This document shows, piece by piece, positions 1-6,258 of a stretch of 64,000 bases of DNA. The DNA is from Sphingomonas sp. H160509 (GTDB lineage: Bacteria; Pseudomonadota; Alphaproteobacteria; Sphingomonadales; Sphingomonadaceae), in contig NZ_JAMXSR020000002.1 in the NCBI RefSeq assembly GCF_024124765.2, positions 147,001 through 211,000 on the forward strand. The letters are read 5' to 3'. A program made the position numbers and the translations under genes. The notes under the pieces were generated by a model. That model was not told the origin of the DNA. It ran no database searches and saw nothing but the letters and a program-made list of their open reading frames with translations. Positions within the stretch are counted from its first letter, which is position 1, and each line of letters begins with the position of its first letter.

Positions 1-222
1 CGTCAGGTAGTAATGGCGGGTATCACGTTTGATCCGCTCGAAGCAGGCTTCAACGCTCACTCGAGGTCCTTCAAGAGCTTGAAGAAAGCGTTTCCCATCG
101 GACCAGAGCAAACCGGTAATGCCGTCTATAGCGTTGTTATGACGCAACTAGTTCAGAATGCCAGAGAGGTCGGCCCCGTCACCTGGTACGCTGCTCAGGC
201 TCACATAAACGATTTGTCGCAT
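1..222 (-). pseudogene. BLUF-domain blue-light sensor, interrupted by amber codon, cut by window edge
   Basis: Reading the reverse strand from ATG at 222 gives a clear BLUF (FAD-binding blue-light sensor) N-terminus: MRQIVYVS, then NNAIDGITGLL, then RFLQALEGP. The flavin-contacting Tyr (residue 6), the Asn of the NNA block and the Gln of RFLQ are all present. Codon 25 is TAG (148-150), where related proteins have an ordinary residue in the ILxxSRxNN helix. The frame is otherwise open to base 1 and the protein continues outside the window. Either the gene is dead or one base is wrong. The family call is strong, the functional state unclear. No output domain can be seen; many sphingomonad BLUF proteins are stand-alone. 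Confidence 0.72.
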
Positions 223-602
223 CGGATTGCCCTCCAATTCGAGAGCAGAGTTATCGCGTCGATTCTGATTGCGTCCTCGATCTGGATTATAAGTATCGCG
301 CAAACATATGTGTCGTACCCACTTGCCAAGTTGACGTATTTGACAAGCAGGAAAATTGCCGCTCGAGGGTGAAGAAATTGGAAACGGCCATACTTATCAA
401 ACGACCGTTATCGGGACTTGGATCGCCGGCCTGAACGTCCGAGTGTGGGCGTTCTCGCCGATCACGCCCTTCTCGAGAAGGATCGTGAAACGGGAATTGC
501 AGGCAACAGCGGTTGCCCTGCCGTTTAACCCATGGCTTGCTCTCGCCATTGGCCGCTCCATGCCATAATTCCCGTCTCAAAGGCGATTTGGGATCGGTGT
601 TT
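223..602. other. Intergenic gap with one dispersed-repeat copy
   Basis: No convincing gene in 380 bases between the divergent BLUF and pdxJ genes. Bases 421-485 hold one copy of an intergenic repeat (GATCGCCGGC..TGAACGTC..GGGCGTT..TCGCC...TTCTCGaGAaGGATCG) that recurs near 27806-27880 and 31428-31500. Promoters for both flanking genes must lie here, but no strong -35/-10 pair was identified. Confidence 0.5.
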
Positions 603-626
603 ATGGTGCGTCTAAGTGTGAACCTA

Positions 627-1677
627 GAGCGGTTTCTCACCTTGCTGAATCATTGGGGATTCCCATCGAGGCGCTTTTCTGATTCACAATCCTTGCTGGT
701 GCTGGAGGCCAGCACGGATGGCACGAGCATTATCAACGGATCTTCGGAACAGGGTAGTGGCGGCAATTGCGGGTGGCCTGTCGCGCAGACAGGCGGCGGA
801 TCGGTTCGGTGTCAGCGCGGCAAGCGCGATCCGCTGGCAGCAGCGCGTGATGCAGCACGGGACGCCGGAGCCTCAGCAGCAGGGTGGCGATCAGCGTTCG
901 GGTAAGATCGAGGCGCATGCGGACCTGATCCTGGGTACGGTCGAGACGACACCCGACATCACCCTGGCGGAGTTGCAGGCGCTGCTGGCCGACCACGGCA
1001 CCGAGGTTGCGCTCGGCACGATATGGCGGTTCTTCTCGCGCCGCGGGATCACGCGTAAAAAAAGACGGCGCACGCGACCGAGCAGGACCGCCCCGACATC
1101 CTGAAGCGGCGCGAGGAGTGGTTCGACAGCCAGCTCGATCTCGATCCCGAACGACTTGTCTTCATCGACGAAACCTGGGCGTCAACCAACATGGCGCGTC
1201 GCTATGGCAGGTCTCCACGTGGCGAGCGGCTGCGCGCTGGCGTGCCGCACGGACATTGGAAGACCACCACCTTCACAGCCGGGCTGCGTCGCTCCGGCAT
1301 GATCGCACCCTGGGTGCTCGACGGGCCGATGAATGGGGACGCCTTCACCACCTACGTTGCCCGCGTCCTTGTGCCTGAACTGTCACCCGGCGACATCGTC
1401 ATCATGGACAATCTGTCGAGCCACAAAGCCCCGACCGTACGCACCGCCATCGAAAAGGCAGGTGCCGCCCTCCTGTTCCTTCCGCCATACAGCCCCGATT
1501 TCAACCCGATCGAGATGGCCTTCTCCAAGCTGAAGGCGCACCTGCGAAAGGCTGCCGAACGCACCATTCACGGCCTCTGGGACGCCATCGGTCGTATCGT
1601 CGACCTCTACTCGCCAAAGGAATGCTCGAACTACTTCGCTGCCGCTGGCTATGATGCAGACTGATCAGAAACCGCTC
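627..1677 (+). mobile_element. IS630-family insertion sequence, 1051 bp, TA target duplication
   Basis: The ends are inverted repeats: GAGCGGTTTCT at 627 and AGAAACCGCTC ending at 1677. They are flanked on both sides by TA (625-626 and 1678-1679), the target duplicated by IS630/Tc1-mariner elements. It contains one transposase in two overlapping frames. A short hairpin (GTGCTGG..CCAGCAC, 698-714) lies just before the transposase start. The element sits inside pdxJ and looks complete, so it may still be mobile. The exact IS name cannot be given without a database comparison. Confidence 0.93.
718..1664 (+). CDS. IS630-family DDE transposase made by frameshift
   Basis: The N-terminal half (718 to about 1063) is a helix-turn-helix domain with [20 protein letters not shown]. 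The C-terminal half, in the -1 frame, is the DDE catalytic domain: Asp in [11 protein letters not shown], Asp in [10 protein letters not shown] and Glu in [11 protein letters not shown]. The frames join at a run of seven A followed by G (1057-1064). This is the kind of slippery site used for programmed frameshifting in many IS630 elements. The fused product is about 315 residues, normal for the family. The N-terminal frame alone ends at 1104. A start at 718 (ATGGCACGAGC) fits the known MARALS-type beginning. Confidence 0.9.
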
Positions 1678-2447
1678 TAAACAAGGTTGCCCTACTGCGA
1701 AACTCGCGGCGAACAGGCGTGCCCGATCTACTGGCCTTTGCTCGCATTGCGCATGAGGCTGGCGCGGACGGGATTACAGTGCATCCGCGCCCCGACCAAC
1801 GCCATATCCGTGATGACGACGTATCGGCACTCGCGGAGTGGATGAAGCCACTCAGACCGACCTTTGAACTGAATATCGAGGGCTATCCCGATGATCGGCT
1901 ATTCCGCATCGTGTCTGCTGTGCGGCCTGAGCAATGCACACTCGTTCCTGATCCTCCCTCCGCGTTCACATCGGAGGAGGGCTGGAAGTTTGACGATCGA
2001 GATGCAGCAATACGTATCTATAATGACGTCGCCCGATTCCAGGCGGTCAGCGGACGCGTAATCCTGTTCATTGATCCGGACCCAACGGCAGTACGCGGCC
2101 TCATCGAAAGCGGGGCTGATGGCGCGGAAATCTACACCGGCTCCTATGCAGCCGAGCATCGCGCCAATGGTCCCAGTCGTACTCTCGCGGCGGCAGCGTT
2201 GGCAGCGCGGGCGGTACATGTTGCCGGGCTGAGGGTGAACGTCGGTCACGACCTCAACCTCACCAATCTACCTGATTTGATCAGCGCTATGCCGCCGATC
2301 GCCGAGGCGTCCATCGGTCACGAACTGACGGCAGACGCATTAGTGATGGGGTTCGGACCAGCAGTTGCGGCCTACAAGGCGGCACTCGGCTAGGCGTCTT
2401 CCCATTCTCGATTTGGATGGTGAAGCGGGAAAACATCCGCAGGCTCA

Positions 2448-2909
2448 TTAACGGGCCGGCGATTGCATAAGCTCTATCGTGATATGATCGGGGCCTGAAA
2501 CGTATGCCACCAACGTACCCTTCCGGGGACCACCCGCGATAGGCAGCGGACTACCCTTGGCCTTCCATCCTGCTGCCTCGACGTGGGCAATAGCGGCATG
2601 AATATCCTTTACGGTCAGCCCCAGGTGGGCCGCCCCGATCGATCCCGCGCTGGAAGGCACCGCCCCGTTCTGGTGCCCTCTTGAATATTGCAACAGTTCG
2701 ACAACGTAGCCGTCTGGCGCCCTGACGATCGCCGTTTTCACACTCGGATCATCGACACCTGTCACCTGATGCAGGAAGTCGCCCCCCATCTCCGATTGCC
2801 GCTCCAGCGTGAAACCGAGCGCTCTCGTCCAAAACCGAACGGCTTCGTCCAAAGACGATACAGCGAAACCTGTGTGGTCCACGGCAATTGCGTTTGCGGC
2901 GTCGTTCAT
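2448..2909 (-). CDS. VOC (glyoxalase/bleomycin-resistance fold) family protein
   Basis: Single-subunit VOC protein with two beta-alpha-beta-beta-beta modules. Likely metal ligands are His in AVDHTGFAV (about residue 11), Glu in VVELLQYS, His in AAHLGLTV and Glu in ITIELMQS, matching the H/E..H/E pattern of the superfamily. The substrate cannot be predicted; lyase, dioxygenase and resistance functions all use this fold. The in-frame sequence upstream (2934-2999) encodes a signal peptide followed by a stop. The ancestral protein was therefore probably longer and exported, and this product may be a cytoplasmic remnant started at an internal ATG. Confidence 0.8.
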   Translation of the reverse strand: MNDAANAIAVDHTGFAVSSLDEAVRFWTRALGFTLERQSEMGGDFLHQVTGVDDPSVKTAIVRAPDGYVVELLQYSRGHQNGAVPSSAGSIGAAHLGLTVKDIHAAIAHVEAAGWKAKGSPLPIAGGPRKGTLVAYVSGPDHITIELMQSPAR

Positions 2910-2933
2910 TGCTTCACTCTCACTGGGCCGTGC

Positions 2934-2999
2934 TTACGCTGTCTGGGCCTGCGCCCCGGCTGCAACCGACGCCAGCAGCATGGCGAACATGATTTTCAT
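2934..2999 (-). pseudogene. Detached signal-peptide leader of the VOC gene
   Basis: ATG at 2999 opens 21 codons reading MKIMFAMLLASVAAGAQAQ-T-A and then TAA at 2934-2936. This is a typical Sec signal peptide with an AQA-type cleavage site. It is exactly in frame (90 bases) with the VOC start at 2909. A single C-to-T change (CAA to TAA) would explain the stop. The full ancestral gene would be 2448-2999. Confidence 0.6.
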
Positions 3000-3301
3000 A
3001 GTGCACCTTTAACACTTTGGACTCTCTTCGAATAGGAAGGGCAATCGAGAGGTCGAGCGCTTTCCCCGATCCGATCGTTGGATAGGAATGTTTGGATCTG
3101 GCGAGAGGAGTATCATCAGAACGAAGACAGAACGTATTACGCGAGTGTAAATATGCCAGTTACCCAACGCTTTCGATGATTTTGTCGGATATTTTGATAT
3201 GGATCAATGTGCTTTATCTTGAGAGCACTTTGAATTAGCCCGTAGATAGCGGAATCGGGGGGTAGTGCTCCGACCCGCCCCTAGCTGGGAATCTGTCACT
3301 C

Positions 3302-3454
3302 ATGGAACGTAATAGCGGTAATCAATGCCCCCGTGTGTTCGCGAGCCAACTCGAAGATATGATTGCATTTGCTGATGCAAAGCAGGACTTCGCCTTAGCA
3401 GCTTGGCTAAGCCAAGCGCTCGATCGAATGATGGGCGATCATATTAAGCCCTAA
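3302..3454 (+). CDS. Small hypothetical protein (50 aa)
   Basis: ATG 3302 to TAA 3452-3454 encodes an acidic, helical 50-residue protein with segments FASQLEDMIAFADAKQDFA and LAAWLSQALDRMM. The pattern resembles short sphingomonad proteins found beside winged-helix regulators. It lies 25 bases before the winged-helix gene at 3480 on the same strand and could be co-transcribed with it. No function can be assigned. Confidence 0.5.
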   Translation: MERNSGNQCPRVFASQLEDMIAFADAKQDFALAAWLSQALDRMMGDHIKP

Positions 3455-3479
3455 CCGGGGTTGCCTTCCGCTACGGAAT

Positions 3480-3890
3480 TTGTTGATATCGCTACTCAAT
3501 GAACTGGAGTGGCGCGTGAGGGGTAACGACGAGGCTGTTCAGCTAGCGATGGCGATACTGCGCTTCCGCAAGTATCGAGCCTCCGTGTTGTCGCGTGATA
3601 TATTCGGCGAACCGGCCTGGGAAGTGCTTCTTGAGCTGTTCGTCGCGGACGCAAACAGCGTAGGTATTACCGGACGAATTGTTGCGGAAAAACATGACAT
3701 CTCTACAGCGGTCATAGGGCGTTGGCTCAAACATCTTACTGCCGAAGGCCTTCTGATTGGCGACGGCACCGGGAATGTGGACGATGAGCTAACGCTATCC
3801 GGGGTAGGAATGGACAAGATGGAAACCGCGCTACTCGAAGCACGGTTTCTCAAAGACCAATTCGGCCCACAGCCTAGCATAGCAAACTGA
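3480..3890 (+). CDS. MarR-like winged-helix protein
   Basis: A 136-residue protein. After a helical N-terminus it has RASVLSRDIFGEPAWEVLLELFVA (first helix of the wing domain), a recognition-helix region VAEKHDISTAVIGRWLKHL, then a wing EGLLIGDGTGNVDDELTLSGVG and a C-terminal helix. This order is that of MarR-like one-domain regulators common in sphingomonads. The assigned start is TTG at 3480; translation could begin a few codons later. Its partner genes and ligand are unknown. The preceding 300 bases are AT-rich and probably hold its promoter. Confidence 0.6.
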   Translation: MLISLLNELEWRVRGNDEAVQLAMAILRFRKYRASVLSRDIFGEPAWEVLLELFVADANSVGITGRIVAEKHDISTAVIGRWLKHLTAEGLLIGDGTGNVDDELTLSGVGMDKMETALLEARFLKDQFGPQPSIAN

Positions 3891-3901
3891 AATAGTGCTC
3901 G

Positions 3902-4993
3902 TTACCGGGTCCCCTTCGGTGGAAGCTTGAACTTGACCCGCTGAACGCAGCCTCGACGGCCTGAACCACTCTCTACTACCCGAGCATTGGAAAGCGCATT
4001 GCGCGCGGTATCGCCGAACGCCTCGTCCGGTTCAGAACCTAGAACCCTTACGTTGCCTACTGCTCCCCATGGCGCCGTATCATAGCCAATTACGGCCGCC
4101 CCTTCGATCCCGCGGCGCCAGAACGCTCTAGGGTAGGCGCTTCCGTCGAGAAGACCCGGGATCGACTTGGGATCCACGATACAACCGGGCTGATCTCCTG
4201 TATCAAGAGGCGTGTCTGGCACCGGTACGGGCGCCGCAAGGTTGGCGCGTCCGTTATAGTAAAAGTGATAGGTGCATCCGTGAAACCCCGCTCCCGGCTC
4301 GTAGCGGTTGGCGAGCAAAGCTTCCCGGCCGGCGCGCTCGAGCCCTGTATCGCCGGACGTACCCAATGTCTGGACGTTGCCAGGCTTACCCGCGGCGTTA
4401 ACGTCGAATGCTAGAAACACCCAAGCTGGTCGGCGCGCCGGTTGCGACAGCTTCTCAAAGGCAGGCAGGTTAAGACGCCGGTACTGGCCTGGCTCGCGGG
4501 GGCAATTTGAGTCTGTAGGACGAACTCGTTCAAACAGGGCAGGCGCAAACCCTGTGGCATCCGGACGGCTCGCCAGCTCGTACAAATCCGGCATCGACGC
4601 CTTCTCGATCGGCGTGACCGATGCTTTGAAGGACACGCTGCATTTCGCCTGCGGCATTCCGGTTGGAAAGCTCGAAGCCGCCAGCGCAGGGGCAAGATCA
4701 CTCGTGTCGACATACCAACCCGGAGATTCCGTCATATCACGGCGGATCGTGCGGGCACGTCCCTGCGCGTCGATTACGAAGGAGAACCGATATGTGGGTG
4801 AGGGGCTTTCGGTAACAGCGGGACCGTAACGCGTCGCAACTGCCGTGAAAGGCCGAACGATACTATCGGCTGCTATCGGCTGCCCTGAACAGGTGACATC
4901 GCTGGCAGTGAACGACACGACCTCCGTTCGCTGGGTGGCGAACGGTACCGGGGGGGCAGGGACACTGAGCAGCGCGAGCATCGCAACGGGCAT
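3902..4993 (-). CDS. Secreted protein with TonB_C-like domains, unknown function
   Basis: 363 residues. A short hydrophobic N-terminus (MPVAMLALLSVPAPPVPFA) looks like a signal peptide. Two regions match the TonB C-terminal pattern: ARRPAWVFLAFDVNAAGKPGNV and YPRAFWRRGIEGAAVIGYDTA followed by NVRVLGSEPDEAFGDTA. The second is the classical strand-helix-strand with YP at its start. Several Cys (about six) may form disulfides in the periplasm. It lacks the N-terminal transmembrane anchor and Pro-rich linker of a true energy-coupling TonB, so it is better read as a periplasmic relative. It converges on the winged-helix gene; only 11 bases separate their ends. Confidence 0.65.
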   Translation of the reverse strand: MPVAMLALLSVPAPPVPFATQRTEVVSFTASDVTCSGQPIAADSIVRPFTAVATRYGPAVTESPSPTYRFSFVIDAQGRARTIRRDMTESPGWYVDTSDLAPALAASSFPTGMPQAKCSVSFKASVTPIEKASMPDLYELASRPDATGFAPALFERVRPTDSNCPREPGQYRRLNLPAFEKLSQPARRPAWVFLAFDVNAAGKPGNVQTLGTSGDTGLERAGREALLANRYEPGAGFHGCTYHFYYNGRANLAAPVPVPDTPLDTGDQPGCIVDPKSIPGLLDGSAYPRAFWRRGIEGAAVIGYDTAPWGAVGNVRVLGSEPDEAFGDTARNALSNARVVESGSGRRGCVQRVKFKLPPKGTR

Positions 4994-5120
4994 GGCGTGA
5001 TCTCCGAATTTAAACGTTGATTATCCCGCTGGCGACAACGTGCCTAGTGATCGCTCTAGTGAAAACTCTTGAACCTGCAGAGGTCATAGCCCGCCAAGAT
5101 TTTCGCTTTCTCAAAACACG

Positions 5121-5141
5121 TTCTCATTATATATTCTCATT
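5121..5141 (+). promoter_or_regulatory. AT-rich direct repeat upstream of recombinase/TA module
   Basis: TTCTCATT occurs twice (5121-5128 and 5134-5141), separated by ATATA, in the most AT-rich stretch of the 187-base gap before 5181. It could be a promoter/operator or a recombinase binding site. No functional proof. Confidence 0.3.
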
Positions 5142-5180
5142 GAACGCTAACTTTGTTGGCTAGCTGAGAAGGGTCGAACC

Positions 5181-5393
5181 ATGACGATCGACGACGCGCT
5201 GCGCGCTTATGCCTCAGGACACAGCTCGTCCAAGGAGACGAAGGAACGTACCGGGCTGGATTATGCTCAGGTCCTGGATGGTCTCGGCCGGCTGAACCTT
5301 CGCGTACCACCGCCCGCCTTCGACGGCCCCGACGGCCAAGCGCTGCGTGAGAGCGCAGATCGCTTCACCGCGTTCCTGAAGCAGGCGCGCTGA
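5181..5393 (+). CDS. Small helix-turn-helix-like protein, UPF0175-like
   Basis: 70 residues. The first half (DDALRAYASGHSSSKETKERTG, then DYAQVLDGLGRLNLRVPPP) follows the helix-turn-helix layout of UPF0175-type antitoxin-like proteins. The C-terminal half is a short amphipathic helix ending FTAFLKQAR. It is the first gene of a likely operon with the serine recombinase (start 18 bases after its stop) and the VbhA/VbhT pair. The family assignment is tentative. Confidence 0.5.
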   Translation: MTIDDALRAYASGHSSSKETKERTGLDYAQVLDGLGRLNLRVPPPAFDGPDGQALRESADRFTAFLKQAR

Positions 5394-5411
5394 CATGGCG
5401 GATCCCCGCTG

Positions 5412-5981
5412 ATGCTCATCGGATATGCCCGGGTCTCGACGTCGGACCAGAATTTGACGCTGCAAACGGACGCTCTGACCGCTGCGGGATGCGAACGGAT
5501 CTGCAGTGACACGGCGAGTGGCGCGAAAGTCGACCGTCCGGGTTTGTCGGAAGCGTTGAACGTCGCTCGCCGGGGCGACACGCTCGTCGTCTGGAAGCTC
5601 GACCGCCTTGGCCGTTCGATGAAAGGCCTTGTCGAACTGGCGGCTGATCTTGCTACCCGCGGTATCGAGTTACGGTCCCTGACCGACGGGATCGACACAG
5701 CGACGCCGACCGGCCGGTTGCTTTTTCACATTCTGGCGTCGATCGCGGAAATGGAGCGTGAGCTGATCCGCGAACGAACAATGGCCGGGCTACTGGCGGC
5801 CCGTTGCAAGAACGGGCCGGGCAGGGGGCGCAAGTCGGTCCTGACGCCAAAAAAGAGGGCCACAGCTATGAAGCTGCTCGCTGCTGGCGATCGTCCGCGA
5901 GACGTGGCCGAGGCGATCGGCGTCTCGGTCGCAACCTTTTACAGGCATTTTCCGGCTGGTGGCGGCGAGCCGGCATCGTGA
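5412..5981 (+). CDS. Serine recombinase (resolvase/invertase family)
   Basis: 189 residues, normal for a small serine recombinase of the Tn3 resolvase/DNA invertase group. The catalytic domain starts LIGYARVSTSDQNL with the nucleophilic Ser at position 9 and has DRPGL, VVWKLDRLGRS and AEMERELIRERT, the conserved catalytic arginine blocks and E helix. The C-terminal helix-turn-helix is AEAIGVSVATFYRHFPA. It probably resolves or inverts DNA of the plasmid- or ICE-like module it sits in. A crossover site would be expected in the AT-rich 5100-5160 region but was not proven. Confidence 0.9.
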   Translation: MLIGYARVSTSDQNLTLQTDALTAAGCERICSDTASGAKVDRPGLSEALNVARRGDTLVVWKLDRLGRSMKGLVELAADLATRGIELRSLTDGIDTATPTGRLLFHILASIAEMERELIRERTMAGLLAARCKNGPGRGRKSVLTPKKRATAMKLLAAGDRPRDVAEAIGVSVATFYRHFPAGGGEPAS

Positions 5982-6054
5982 AGACCTGCCGCCTACACAT
6001 CGTGCCCTTTGGCGGCTATGATCGCCGTCTGACGACCCTGGAGGCCCTAACGCC

Positions 6055-6258
6055 ATGAACGTCTACCGGCAGATCGAAACCCCTGCGATCAACCCCGACG
6101 AACAGGCTCGCCGGCAACGTGCGATCGACTTTGCGCGCGGCAGCGTACGGTACGAAGGCTTCGTTCTTTCCGAAGAAGCCGAGCGTGTTGGAGAACGCTT
6201 TGTCGCCGGGCACCTGACGGTGCCTGAGTACGTCGATGCAATCAAAGCCATCGGCTAA
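6055..6258 (+). CDS. vbhA: VbhA-like antitoxin of Fic toxin
   Basis: 67 residues. It contains SVRYEG (about residues 31-36), the S/TxxxE(G/N) inhibitory motif whose Glu blocks ATP gamma-phosphate placement in Fic AMP-transferases. VbhA of Bartonella is the model for such class I separate antitoxins. A GGAGG ribosome site lies at 6040-6044. The stop overlaps the toxin start in TAATG (6256-6260), giving translational coupling with the antitoxin first. This strongly supports a toxin-antitoxin role. Confidence 0.85.
   Translation: MNVYRQIETPAINPDEQARRQRAIDFARGSVRYEGFVLSEEAERVGERFVAGHLTVPEYVDAIKAIG

Larger units (their letters stand above)
603..2393 (+). pseudogene. pdxJ: Pyridoxine 5'-phosphate synthase gene split by an IS630-family insertion
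   Basis: PdxJ condenses 1-deoxyxylulose 5-phosphate with 3-amino-2-oxopropyl phosphate in de novo vitamin B6 synthesis. The first eight codons (MVRLSVNL, from ATG 603) lie left of the insertion. The rest resumes at 1680 with NKVALLRNSR and runs to 2393, including the hallmark GITVHPRPDQRH, ELNIEGYP and VNVGHDLNL blocks. Removing the element and one TA copy restores a continuous frame of about 245 codons, the usual family length. The insertion cuts the first barrel strand, which carries active-site residues. A GTG at 1719 could start a truncated product, but that product would lack the strand and probably be inactive. The element plus duplicated TA is 1053 bases (351 codons), so the two halves stay in the same frame but are separated by stops. 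Confidence 0.88.

Noticed and set aside
13..372. 119-codon forward frame at the left edge
   Set aside because: It is the complement of the BLUF frame and has no family or ribosome site.
287..640. 117-codon reverse frame
   Set aside because: Reads through the dispersed repeat and pdxJ start; composition is not protein-like.
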